This document shows positions 16,401 through 23,120 of a DNA stretch of 64,000 nt, piece by piece. The notes below the pieces were generated by a model. It worked only from the letters and a program-made list of their open reading frames with translations. It did not search any database and was not told the origin of the DNA. Within the stretch, counting starts at the first letter, position 1; the number at the start of each line of letters is the position of its first letter. Source of the stretch: Glycomyces tenuis DSM 44171 (GTDB taxonomy: Bacteria; Actinomycetota; Actinomycetes; Mycobacteriales; Micromonosporaceae); assembly GCF_000427885.1 (NCBI RefSeq), contig NZ_ATYW01000003.1, forward strand, positions 180,158 to 244,157, given 5' to 3'. Made by a program: the position numbers and the translations under genes.

Positions 16401-18281
16401 CACGCTGAAGAGCATGTCGCCGCGCTTGAGAAGGACGGCAATCGATACGCGGGGCGTGGCATGTGGAGCGAAGCGAGCCGGTGTTTCTGGGACGCGACCC
16501 AGATTCGGCGGGACCTGCTGGACAGGTCGAACCCACAAAGCCGATTCCGCCTGATCGCCGCTCTGGACGACTATCTCGCCGTGACCCCTGTTGAGAACAA
16601 TCGGATAGCGTTCACGATCGACGTCCTCGTCGGTCAGTGGGAGGCGCTGGCGGGCCTGGACCCGGCCTACGAGATCGGTCACGCCATAGCCCTGGAGGAG
16701 CAGAGCCTGGACCGGTGGGCCGTCGACCCCGGTGCGGATGCTGTGAGCATCATGCGGAAGGCCGAACGCATTCGCCGGTATCACGCGTTTCTCAATCTGG
16801 ATGATCATCGCGCGCTGGAGTTGCTCTACCCCCGCGAAGCGCAGGCTTTCAAGAGGGTCGGCGAACGGCGACTGGCGAAGCGGATCACCTGGAGCTTCAG
16901 GCACCTGCAGGAGATGGTCGACGCATACCCCGGTGGCGAGTTTCTGCTTGCGCTGTACCTTGAGCGACAAACCGCGGCTTTGGCCGCAGAGGGGAAGCAT
17001 GCGGAGGCCCGCAGATCGGCCAACGCGATCATCCGGCTTCACAGGAAGATGAACGATGAGATGAAGCGCGCCTATGCGAGCCACCGCGCCGACGCGCTGA
17101 TGAACCTGTGCGGGCTGGAGAAGCAGGCGGAGAACTGGATCAAAGCCGGTTCGGCGGCCGAGCGAGCGGCCAAGATCTGCCGTGCGAACACCGAGCGGGG
17201 CCTGGAGTTCAAGGTGAGGCTTGCGCACGCCCTGACCGAGGCGGCCAACATGCACAACGCGCAGTCCCACGGCCTCCTCGGGCTGCCGGTGGCCAGAGAG
17301 GCGGTGGAACTGTTGCGTGAGCTGCTGGATCAGAGTCCGCGTCATCGGAGTTCCCTGGCCGGGGCGCTCATGGTCTGGGCTCGCTCCGCAACGCAATCGG
17401 TGGTGGAGCGGGGGAAGGCCGTGGCGGCGGCTGAGGAGGCGGTCGAGATCTATCGGGCGCTGGCGGAAGAAGATCCGTCGAAGCAGACCATGTTCGAGGA
17501 TTACCTCGGGCGGCTGTCCACGATCAAGGACAAGGTCGCCGGGAAGACCGGGTTATCCGCTGGGAGGGCCGCGATCGATGGAACGTCTCCTCCTGCTTGG
17601 CTGCTCCGGTGCCGGCAAGACGACGCTGGCCCTGGAGCTGTCGCTCATCCTGGATCTGCCTGTGGCGCATCTCGACGAGCTGCGCTACGACCGGTCTTGG
17701 AACGAGGCCGCGCCGGAGGACTTCGCCGCGAGTCAGCGGCGGCTGCTCGACCGGTCCCGCTTGATCTGCGACGGCAACTACCTCTCCACGCTCCCGCAGC
17801 GTCTGGCATGGGCCGATACCGTGATCTGGCTCGACTACGGCCCGATCCGCTGTCTGCGCCGGGTGTTCGCCCGACGTCTGCGGTACGGACCGGGACAGCA
17901 CGGCAACGGCGTCTTCGTTCGCCTCAATCGGCCCTTCCTGCGGTACGTCGCGACCTACCGGCGCGACCATGCTCCGCGCGTCCGGGCGGCCCTCGACCGC
18001 TACGCCGGCGACTGCGACGTCATCGTCCTGCGCCGCCCACGCCAGACCGCGGCCTTCCTCAAGCGGCTCCGTCGCGAACGGCAGGAGGGCGAGGGAGCCT
18101 GAAGCCAGCCCCGCCATCGGCTCACAGGATGAAGCTGTACACGAGGGTGAACGTGCTGAAGATCAGCATTCCCGTGGCGTTGAGGAAGAGGTTGCGGCCG
18201 AAGTCCCGCTCCCGCAGATGCATCGTGATGGCGATGACGAAGTACAGGACCAGGGCGGCCGAGGTCACCGCTCCGAGGTAG
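13449..18281 (+). CDS. Trypsin-like protease - STAND-type NTPase - helical-repeat protein
   Basis: The open frame encodes 1610 residues. Residues 1-215 are a trypsin-like domain with a likely triad of His46 (LTCAHDV), Asp85 (VLDVALL) and Ser170 (WAGLSGAM). An NTPase follows with Walker A GPGGSGKT at 300-307, Walker B LIVFDYVE at 348-355 and a sensor-like VLLVSRS at 383-389. Residues 451-469 are a low-complexity Asp/Val/Met stretch. From about 550 to 1370 the chain reads as TPR-like helical repeats. Up to about 17560 composition fits real coding. Beyond that it turns Arg/Pro/Ala-rich while a P-loop gene occupies another frame, so the last ~235 residues are probably not native: a stop has been lost, or a frameshift or sequence error lies near 17530-17580. 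GGGGGAG precedes the ATG. With the upstream Trypco2 gene it forms a probable conflict/signalling pair in which nucleotide-driven oligomerisation switches on proteolysis (inference). Confidence 0.8.
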   Translation: MSGIGFGQLEARVVEVKTVVSGADGRRLHTLSGYLVADGLVLTCAHDVIAAESVSTRLATGDRELTAEVIWPLPSDGPIDSDVLDVALLHAEGLKAPIDQHPVWAEYSGFIGAVGAHGIGFPWASKDTERFHSTPVDGTFLPGEGKTRNAMVFSVTSTLPADATTWAGLSGAMIRDDHGRLLGIAAKLLPAWRDKFLLVPAPLILGQPRLRRLLGDPRPHTIASEDPLIKPAFEPLGEETDFKLITARYGQVPFVEASHGDVLDELADWCNEPQRPQGPPLLREAKRTGAPDVAVRILLGPGGSGKTRLAAELCRRLQDDRERHWLAGFAREDDTARWESFQARQSTLIVFDYVERPAIAAKVAALLTRLDELGSALMGPVRVLLVSRSTTNWYDQVDDYGRGVLSRRLRIEGDSAKVTLAQQPFDRELKRLHFKAAFERFAVGPIDGLAMDDAVDAAVDGAMDGVMDDHLGVVEHDHYDSPLLVHIAALLAARSGGVPSASPDRLRDALLDHLIRRERRQRWASVNGLTTSSVPLEENDQALHAIAITTLTEPTPTEAAEFLKCSPLWEDLYNVNRRDAVKAALRLYPGGQTEGGRPTRIAPIEPDLVAERLLVTVDDLGELIEGLLHQPLTAHHYARLLHILALTNDHYPKAAEHFEKVLGKLLVTAGADAEGDAENRAEGGESTAAVLGQTLPRLIEGAIRQVRDGHDPTMAKMLTGALRSMAGNEQVEQMAADTVFVQCEGHPELVLLRRTLYELASEHFRRSDPRGASLRGTLEGLIDALLELDEGSEAFEVLKKLEGARWFPDFLGARVYAVEHARFDKLLSLLLREGKVSEAFWAFTMVIRSWGVAQEGTVYRWGIDVFTEFDSEFWNSNRFAQVIAPLRNESLSQLTPWDGDSVDPELLVRVLEGIKDELLRSGRLLEALRVGTKVLKLRDFDVAQWLLLDHIADQVWESGSEAFSDEFMQEFSELRRRVAIARPGHAEEHVAALEKDGNRYAGRGMWSEASRCFWDATQIRRDLLDRSNPQSRFRLIAALDDYLAVTPVENNRIAFTIDVLVGQWEALAGLDPAYEIGHAIALEEQSLDRWAVDPGADAVSIMRKAERIRRYHAFLNLDDHRALELLYPREAQAFKRVGERRLAKRITWSFRHLQEMVDAYPGGEFLLALYLERQTAALAAEGKHAEARRSANAIIRLHRKMNDEMKRAYASHRADALMNLCGLEKQAENWIKAGSAAERAAKICRANTERGLEFKVRLAHALTEAANMHNAQSHGLLGLPVAREAVELLRELLDQSPRHRSSLAGALMVWARSATQSVVERGKAVAAAEEAVEIYRALAEEDPSKQTMFEDYLGRLSTIKDKVAGKTGLSAGRAAIDGTSPPAWLLRCRQDDAGPGAVAHPGSACGASRRAALRPVLERGRAGGLRRESAAAARPVPLDLRRQLPLHAPAASGMGRYRDLARLRPDPLSAPGVRPTSAVRTGTARQRRLRSPQSALPAVRRDLPARPCSARPGGPRPLRRRLRRHRPAPPTPDRGLPQAAPSRTAGGRGSLKPAPPSAHRMKLYTRVNVLKISIPVALRKRLRPKSRSRRCIVMAMTKYRTRAAEVTAPR
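17578..18102 (+). CDS. Small P-loop kinase, 'topology modulation protein'/FlaR-like
   Basis: This 174-residue protein has Walker A GCSGAGKTT at 8-16, then HLDELRYD and LICDGNYLSTLPQRL, as in adenylate-kinase-like proteins named topology modulation protein or FlaR. The YRRD and LRRPRQTAAFLKRL C-terminus also fits. The ATG has GGGAGG upstream, and codon third positions are strongly GC, so this is the real coding frame here even though the protease-NTPase frame stays open across it. The physiological substrate of this family is unknown. Confidence 0.82.
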   Translation: MERLLLLGCSGAGKTTLALELSLILDLPVAHLDELRYDRSWNEAAPEDFAASQRRLLDRSRLICDGNYLSTLPQRLAWADTVIWLDYGPIRCLRRVFARRLRYGPGQHGNGVFVRLNRPFLRYVATYRRDHAPRVRAALDRYAGDCDVIVLRRPRQTAAFLKRLRRERQEGEGA

Positions 18282-18481
18282 GGCAGCCAGATCCCGATGA
18301 TCAGACCCGCAGCGGCGGCCAGCTTGATCGGCGTGAAGACCCACCACCAACGGCGGGGGAAGTTGACGCCTTCGAGGCACCTGGCGATGAACGCGACCGG
18401 CCGGATGCACAGCAGGCCATCGAAGAACGAGGCGATGGCCAGGACGATGACCGGCCATACAGGGTCAGGAAGAGAACTCAT
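18122..18481 (-). CDS. DoxX-like small membrane protein
   Basis: This 119-residue protein has four hydrophobic segments, with FIARCLEGVNFPRRWWW and FTPIKLAAAAGLIIG between the first and second. The P-I-K-L-A-AAGL motif is typical of DoxX-like (DoxX_2) membrane proteins, whose role is poorly known. The ATG is directly preceded by an inverted repeat at 18484-18506 and no ribosome-binding site is visible, so the mRNA may be leaderless and repressor-controlled. It converges with the P-loop kinase gene. Confidence 0.78.
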   Translation of the reverse strand: MSSLPDPVWPVIVLAIASFFDGLLCIRPVAFIARCLEGVNFPRRWWWVFTPIKLAAAAGLIIGIWLPYLGAVTSAALVLYFVIAITMHLRERDFGRNLFLNATGMLIFSTFTLVYSFIL

Positions 18482-18483
18482 AC

Positions 18484-18506
18484 GAGAACCGTATCATCGG
18501 ATTCTC
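18484..18506 (-). promoter_or_regulatory. Inverted repeat at the start of the DoxX-like gene
   Basis: GAGAACCG and CGGATTCTC are inverted copies with one extra base, around a TATCAT centre, two bases upstream of the ATG. The position suggests an operator overlapping the promoter. Confidence 0.4.
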
Positions 18507-18573
18507 GGAAAATGCCTCGGAAAGCGGTGCCCGGCGGTATGCGCAGGGACTTGCCCGCCCCGGGCCGCCCTCG

Positions 18574-19140
18574 TCACGGCTTGAGCATGAACCGGCCCGA
18601 CTTCAATCCGGCGGCGACCTCTGCGACGGTCTGCTCCACGCTCTGGTCGCTCGAATCGATCGCATGGCCTTCGAGCTCGCCGAGGTCCTGGAACATCCCG
18701 TGCATGTCGGTGACCGGTTCGACCTGTGTGAGCTCGTCGCCTCCTCGCGGAGTCGCCCTGGCGAGCAGCACCTCCAGCCGAGGGCGCAGGACGAGGTAAT
18801 GCAGGACGAGACCCCGCTCGCGGCAAGCCGATTCGAACCAGTCGAGCGCCCACAGCCCGAAGACGCCCTCGAGAACGGTGTCGTAGCCGCCCACGGCATA
18901 GGCGCACGCCGCTTCGGCCATGACGCTCATGACGACTCTGTTCTGACGATCGGATTCGGGAAGATAGGGCGGGATGTAGCCCTTGCGGATCCAGCTGTAG
19001 AAGGTGTCGGTGTGCGACAGGACCGTGGGTCGCTCGAAGGTCGCGACGAAGGCCTCGGAGACCGTGGATTTTCCCGATCCCGGCGGCCCGGACAGCAGGA
19101 TCAGGTCACCCGGCGGCATCGCGGTGGCGGCGTTCGGCAA
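18574..19140 (-). CDS. P-loop kinase-like protein (AAA_33/chloramphenicol phosphotransferase-like)
   Basis: This 188-residue protein has Walker A SGPPGSGKST at 17-26, then TVLSHTDTFYSWIRKGYIPP and a region with RPRLEVLLARATPRG that resembles the lid of small kinases. It is of the general type of chloramphenicol or shikimate kinase-like phosphotransferases; the substrate is unknown. The start is a TTG with GAGGAG seven bases upstream; an ATG seven codons inside (MPPGD) lacks such a site. It is the second small P-loop gene within 1.5 kb of the protease-NTPase. Confidence 0.78.
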   Translation of the reverse strand: MPNAATAMPPGDLILLSGPPGSGKSTVSEAFVATFERPTVLSHTDTFYSWIRKGYIPPYLPESDRQNRVVMSVMAEAACAYAVGGYDTVLEGVFGLWALDWFESACRERGLVLHYLVLRPRLEVLLARATPRGGDELTQVEPVTDMHGMFQDLGELEGHAIDSSDQSVEQTVAEVAAGLKSGRFMLKP

Positions 19141-19150
19141 TGCGGGCTCC

Positions 19151-19495
19151 TCAGGATCGGGTGACGCTGGAAGAGCCTATCGGCGGAGCATGTTGGAATC
19201 CAGGCGATTTACGGTGCACGACTGCGGCGCGCCTGGTGGCGGTCCTCGTTAACGAGACGGTCTTCAGGAGGGCCGCGAAGTCGGAGGTGCTGAGGTCGAA
19301 GACCGGGGACTTGTGGCCGAGCTTAGAGTCACGGACCTGGAAACCGGCGGTGAGGTGGCGGGCCTCGACGCAGTTCGCGCTCGAAGCGTTGTCACTCCGG
19401 GAGCTCTTCCTCCAGGACTGGCGGCACTCAACGCAGTCGGCGCTGGAGCCGTTGGCGCTTCGGGAACTCTTCCGCCAGCCTGTGAACTCAGCCAT
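19151..19495 (-). CDS. DUF397 protein with duplicated N-terminal half
   Basis: This 114-residue protein carries the DUF397 signature W-R-K-S-S-R-S followed by C-V-E and V-R-D-S-K. The first half is present twice in tandem: WRKSSRSANGSSADCVEC at residues 7-24 and WRKSSRSDNASSANCVEA at 28-45, a 21-residue period. About 30 residues (SLTRTATRRAAVV and on) extend past the normal family end at LLKTV and may come from a frameshift near the end. DUF397 proteins are small partners of XRE/DUF5753 regulators. The start lies inside the regulator gene upstream with an eight-base overlap, so the two are coupled. Confidence 0.85.
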   Translation of the reverse strand: MAEFTGWRKSSRSANGSSADCVECRQSWRKSSRSDNASSANCVEARHLTAGFQVRDSKLGHKSPVFDLSTSDFAALLKTVSLTRTATRRAAVVHRKSPGFQHAPPIGSSSVTRS

Positions 19496-20297
19496 CGAGG
19501 TACCTTCCGATCGGTATCGCGCCCTTCCAAAGGACGTCCAGAACCTGATCATACAAGGCAAGTTTCTCGGGTTCCACGATGTGACGGCTCTGATCGATGG
19601 ATTCGACATACACGAAAGCAGGGCCAGCTCCGGTACGCCCATCTGGCTGAAAGATCTCAAAGGCATGCAGCGCTTCATGTGGTTCCGCTACGACTCGGAC
19701 CTCGTTGTTCGGCAGGTGAGCTACCTCGCAAAGCCGTTGCAGTTGAGCGCTCCTCTCATCTGTTGTGAGGCGATCGAGGTTCTCGATTGCGAAGGCAGGA
19801 ACCAGGAACTTTCCGCGAGGGAAGTCGTTCCGGCCGAAGAAGACCGCGATGCGTCGCTCCTTGCGCTTCCAGTGCTTGATCTTGAGCGCTGCTCCCTCGC
19901 GCGGTTCTGCGAGCTGCTTCATGTGGTAGGCCTCGGTTTGGAGGAGCGCAGGAATTAGAAGAGGATCCCACTTGGTGATAACACCGTAGGTACGCTCGCC
20001 ACCCTCGATGATGAAGATGTTGCGCTTGTTGAGGTCTGAGACGAGCCCCGGGCCGAGATGGAGCTGTTCGGTGACGTGCTCCAGGAACTCCGCCCGCTCC
20101 TTCTCGGCCCCGAGCTTCTTGCAGATGTGGGCCACATTGCCGACATCCGGGAGCCTCTGGCCCCGCTCCCAGTAGCTGATGGTGTTCTCGTGCTTCCTGA
20201 TGGCATCGCCGAGCCACCTTTGTGACCGGCCCGCTTCCAATCGGATCGCGAGCAGCTCCGCAGTCACGTACCACTCGATCAGTTCTGAGAATCCCAT
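19488..20297 (-). CDS. XRE-family regulator with DUF5753 domain
   Basis: This 269-residue protein has an N-terminal helix-turn-helix (about 14-75: LEAGRSQRWLGDAIRKHENT, then ISYWERGQRLP) and a C-terminal DUF5753 ligand/partner domain with the marker EGGERTYGVITKWDPLLIPA followed by LLQTEAYH. This family occurs in many copies in differentiating actinobacteria next to DUF397 genes and is thought to work as a regulator/partner pair. The base composition is lower in GC than in flanking housekeeping genes. Repeated ATTGTGGG elements at 20401-20444, upstream of its start, are candidate binding sites. Confidence 0.88.
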   Translation of the reverse strand: MGFSELIEWYVTAELLAIRLEAGRSQRWLGDAIRKHENTISYWERGQRLPDVGNVAHICKKLGAEKERAEFLEHVTEQLHLGPGLVSDLNKRNIFIIEGGERTYGVITKWDPLLIPALLQTEAYHMKQLAEPREGAALKIKHWKRKERRIAVFFGRNDFPRGKFLVPAFAIENLDRLTTDERSAQLQRLCEVAHLPNNEVRVVAEPHEALHAFEIFQPDGRTGAGPAFVYVESIDQSRHIVEPEKLALYDQVLDVLWKGAIPIGRYLDG

Positions 20298-20644
20298 TGA
20301 GCCTCCCGCTATTCAGGCTGAATGCTGATGGTAACCGATCATCGCATGTTGCGGTACATACAGATCGAGCGGTATCTCCACAAAGCTGTCCGATTGGCGA
20401 CCCACAATGAATGGCCTAAAAGATTGTGGGACGGCCGTTGTGGGAATCACCTCTCCGCAGCTGAATATGGGGGTTGACAAAGCTCTTGAGCAGCCTAAAC
20501 GTGCCTTATCTTTAGTGCATCGCGAATCGCGACATGCGACTCGCGAACGGTGGGGAAGCCCGGGGGCCGCGAGCCTCCCGAAGACATATCGCGGCCTCCG
20601 GGTACAACTCCATAGGGCTCATTCAAATCCGCAATGGAGGACCA
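20298..20644. promoter_or_regulatory. Divergent control region between the XRE regulator and a small unknown gene
   Basis: This 347-base region of lower GC holds no convincing gene. It contains CCCACAAT at 20401-20408, ATTGTGGG at 20423-20430 and GTTGTGGG at 20437-20444. A TTGACA at 20474-20479 with TAAACG 16 bases later is a usable rightward promoter. A cluster of TCGCGA repeats follows at about 20520-20550. GGAGG stands before the next ATG. Confidence 0.5.
20401..20444. repeat. Inverted and direct ATTGTGGG repeats
   Basis: CCCACAAT and ATTGTGGG form a perfect 8-bp inverted repeat with a 14-base spacer, and a further GTTGTGGG follows after six bases. The cluster lies about 100 bases upstream of the XRE regulator start and fits an autoregulatory operator. 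Confidence 0.45.
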
Positions 20645-20962
20645 ATGCGCTACCCGAGTGTTCAAGGTTTTCAAGGGCGCCGTCCGTCGCCTCAGGCCGA
20701 TGAGGTCGAAATAGGCGTCACCGTCGTCGGTTCCACACGAGTGAGGGTGATCCTGGATCCCGATTGGGCGTCGCTGGTGTGCCTGCGCGTCGCGCCCGGC
20801 GAAGCAGTGCAGTATCTCGGCGTCGTCACCGGCGCCGACACCGACACGCCGAACCTGCGCCTCACGACCGAGCAGTCCTGGCGCTTCCCGACCCCCGAGA
20901 TTCGAGAGTCCCTGCGCGGCTCGGTCCTGGCGCTGTTCGCGGCCTGGAAGGAGCGGCAGTGA
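20645..20962 (+). CDS. Unknown small protein, first of a two-gene unit
   Basis: This 105-residue protein is not recognised. It has VEIGVTVVGSTRVRVILDPD and LRVAPGEAVQYLGVVTG in the middle and ends with LFAAWKERQ. No signal peptide or membrane segment is seen. GGAGG precedes the ATG at a good distance. Its stop overlaps the GTG of the next gene (GTGA), so the two are translationally coupled. It is divergent from the XRE/DUF397 pair and may be under that regulator's control, which is inference from position only. Confidence 0.7.
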   Translation: MRYPSVQGFQGRRPSPQADEVEIGVTVVGSTRVRVILDPDWASLVCLRVAPGEAVQYLGVVTGADTDTPNLRLTTEQSWRFPTPEIRESLRGSVLALFAAWKERQ

Positions 20963-21348
20963 GTCAGGACGTCTACTTGGGGGAGTTCCGACGCGGTCCG
21001 GCGATCTTCACGGTCTTCGACACGAGCGGAGCGGACGGCGGACACACCGGCGAATCCACCAGCGCACCGGCCGATGGTTCGACCGGCGGTCCGGCCGATG
21101 AACCGGTCGGCTTCACCGAGAGGTCGGCCGACGGATCCGCCCGCAGTCTCACCGGCGGTCCCAGCGACAGACCCGCGAGCACGGGCCGCCGCTTCCGCGT
21201 CGATTGCAGCGACGGCAACGGCCCCGGCGAGGTCTGCACTTTCACCTCCGATGAATCCCCGACCTGGCGCGGGGCCTGGAACGGCGACGAGTGGTGCGTG
21301 TGGATCGAGGCCGAGGCCCGCAAGGTCGTCAAGCAGCCCGAGCGCTGA
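20959..21348 (+). CDS. Unknown small protein with Ser/Thr/Gly/Pro-rich middle
   Basis: This 129-residue protein is not recognised. Residues 1-20 (DVYLGEFRRGPAIFTVFD) and 75-129 (FRVDCSDG..., WRGAWNGDEWCVWIEAEARK) look structured. Residues 24-72 are low-complexity, with repeated GPADG/GGPADEP/GGPSDRP elements, and look disordered. The GTG start overlaps the stop of the previous gene and has GGAAGGAG upstream. The even shape of the two ends suggests one small domain interrupted by a repeat insertion. Confidence 0.65.
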   Translation: MSQDVYLGEFRRGPAIFTVFDTSGADGGHTGESTSAPADGSTGGPADEPVGFTERSADGSARSLTGGPSDRPASTGRRFRVDCSDGNGPGEVCTFTSDESPTWRGAWNGDEWCVWIEAEARKVVKQPER

Positions 21349-21414
21349 CTGAACCCTGACCGGCTCCGGTCTCGCCGGGCGCCTTCCCACTGGTGCCGAA
21401 CTGCCCGGTCGGCC

Positions 21415-22104
21415 TCAGGCCAGTGCCAGTTCGGCGAGGCGCTCGGCGTGCAGCCGGGTCGAGTCGAACACCGGGACCGGGCTGTCCGAGGCGTTCACGA
21501 GCAGGGTGATCTCGGTGCAGCCGTAGATGATCCCCTCGCATCCCCGCTCGGCCAGACCGGTCATGACCCGCCGGTACGCCGCGCGGGACTCCTCGCGCAC
21601 GACACCGACGGTGAGTTCGCCGTAGATGACGTCGTGGACCGTCTCGCGGTCCGCCTCGGGCGGCACGACGACCTCGACGCCGTGCGCGGCCATGCGCTCG
21701 CGGTAGAAGCCCATCTCCATGGTGAACCGCGTGGCGAGCAGCCCGACCCGGTCCAGCCCGGCGGCCTTGACGCGGTCGGCGGTCGCGTCGACCAAGTGGA
21801 CGAAGGGCACCGCCACGGCCTCCTCGATCCGGTCGGCTACCAGATGCATCGTGTTGGTGCACAAGGCGATGAGCTCGGCGCCTCCGCGTTCGAGCGCGAG
21901 GGCCGCCGCGACGAGCCGCTCGCCCGCCGCCGACCAGTCGCCCGCGCGCTGCAAGGCCTCGATCTCGGCGAAGTCCACGGTGAACATGAGGCTCTCGGCG
22001 TTGTGCTGGCCGCCGAGCCTGGCCCGGACCTCCTGGTTGAGAAGGCGGTAGTACTCGGCCGAGGACTCCCAGGACATCCCGCCGATCAGACCGATGGTGC
22101 GCAT
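21415..22104 (-). CDS. Aspartate/glutamate racemase family protein
   Basis: This 229-residue protein has the two catalytic cysteines of cofactor-independent amino-acid racemases: Cys82 in LCTNTMH and Cys196 in YGCTEIT. It opens with TIGLIGGMSWESSAEYY, typical of aspartate racemase and EcL-DER type enzymes. It would interconvert L- and D-aspartate or a related acid. The gene stands alone, divergent from a nucleotidyltransferase gene. Confidence 0.9.
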   Translation of the reverse strand: MRTIGLIGGMSWESSAEYYRLLNQEVRARLGGQHNAESLMFTVDFAEIEALQRAGDWSAAGERLVAAALALERGGAELIALCTNTMHLVADRIEEAVAVPFVHLVDATADRVKAAGLDRVGLLATRFTMEMGFYRERMAAHGVEVVVPPEADRETVHDVIYGELTVGVVREESRAAYRRVMTGLAERGCEGIIYGCTEITLLVNASDSPVPVFDSTRLHAERLAELALA

Positions 22105-22315
22105 CGCGCCATTCTCCACCACGGGCCGCCGCCGCGCTCGATGACACGGCGGCGGCCGTGCTTGCCGGGCCGTGCGGGGCGCCCGCCGAACGGACCGGCG
22201 ACGAGCTGATCGCCGTCCGCGCCGATCGCTTCCGCATCCCCGAGCCGCTACCATTCGCGAAGGCGTCAGGCGGCCCGCCGCACCGCAACCCGTCGATTCC
22301 GGAGGCACCGAGGCG

Positions 22316-23104
22316 ATGAGTCCCACCAGCACCGACCAGGGCGGACCGGACCCGTGGGAGCTCGTCACGGCGCTGAAGCGATGGGCCGAGGACACCGACT
22401 GGGTGGACTGGGCCGAGCTCGCGGGCTCACTCGGACGCGGCGCCGGTGACGAGCTCTCCGACGTCGACGCCGGTATCGGCGTCCATGAACTGGCCGAGTC
22501 CGATGCGCGCATCGCCGAGGCGGCCGCGGCCGTCGCCTCCTTCGCGCCCGTCGCCGCCACCCTGCACCAGCGCTTGAACGGCAGCGTCGACCATCTCATC
22601 TGCGCCTACCGGGACGGCCGCCAGCTCTCCCTCGTCGTCGTCGACGAGACCGCCAGGCCCGGCCTGCCGCCGCAGGCCGCCGTGCTGGTCGACAAGTCGG
22701 GCCGGCTCTCCTCCGCGATGGATCGGAGCCGCTGGGACGCCGACGAGGCGACCGTCCGGGAATGGGCGTTCCTGGCGTGGATAGCGATCGGCGACGCCGC
22801 GCGCCACCGGCTCCGCGATCGCCCTTGGCGCGCACTGAAGGCGCTCGATGAAGCCCGCGACAACCTCTGGAAGCTCTGGGCCCACACCCTCGGCCTGGTG
22901 TTCCCCGTGCACGGCGCCGTGGCGGTCGAGAACGCGGACGCCGCACTGCCGTCCGGCATCGAGGAGACGCACCCCCGTGATCTGAGCCCCGCAGAACTGC
23001 ACCGGGCGCTGGCCGCGGTCGGTCGTCTCCTGGAGCCTTACACCACCGGGGACCTGTCGGCCCTGGCCGAGACGGTCGGGCGCCGCCTCGCCCTCCTCGG
23101 CTGA
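22316..23104 (+). CDS. Nucleotidyltransferase-fold protein
   Basis: This 262-residue protein shows the polymerase-beta-type nucleotidyltransferase motif G-S (38-39) followed by D-V-D (49-51) in GSLGRGAGDELSDVDAGI, then a helical C-terminal half. Such proteins resemble aminoglycoside nucleotidyltransferases and other antibiotic or small-molecule transferases. The target is not known. GGAGG stands 10 bases before the ATG. It converges with a VOC protein gene. Confidence 0.78.
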   Translation: MSPTSTDQGGPDPWELVTALKRWAEDTDWVDWAELAGSLGRGAGDELSDVDAGIGVHELAESDARIAEAAAAVASFAPVAATLHQRLNGSVDHLICAYRDGRQLSLVVVDETARPGLPPQAAVLVDKSGRLSSAMDRSRWDADEATVREWAFLAWIAIGDAARHRLRDRPWRALKALDEARDNLWKLWAHTLGLVFPVHGAVAVENADAALPSGIEETHPRDLSPAELHRALAAVGRLLEPYTTGDLSALAETVGRRLALLG

Positions 23105-23120
23105 GCGGTCTTCGCCGCGT

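Noticed and set aside
20401..20703. A short plus-strand gene in the XRE control region
   Set aside because: It overlaps the repeat cluster and the better-supported gene at 20645, and has no ribosome site or family features.
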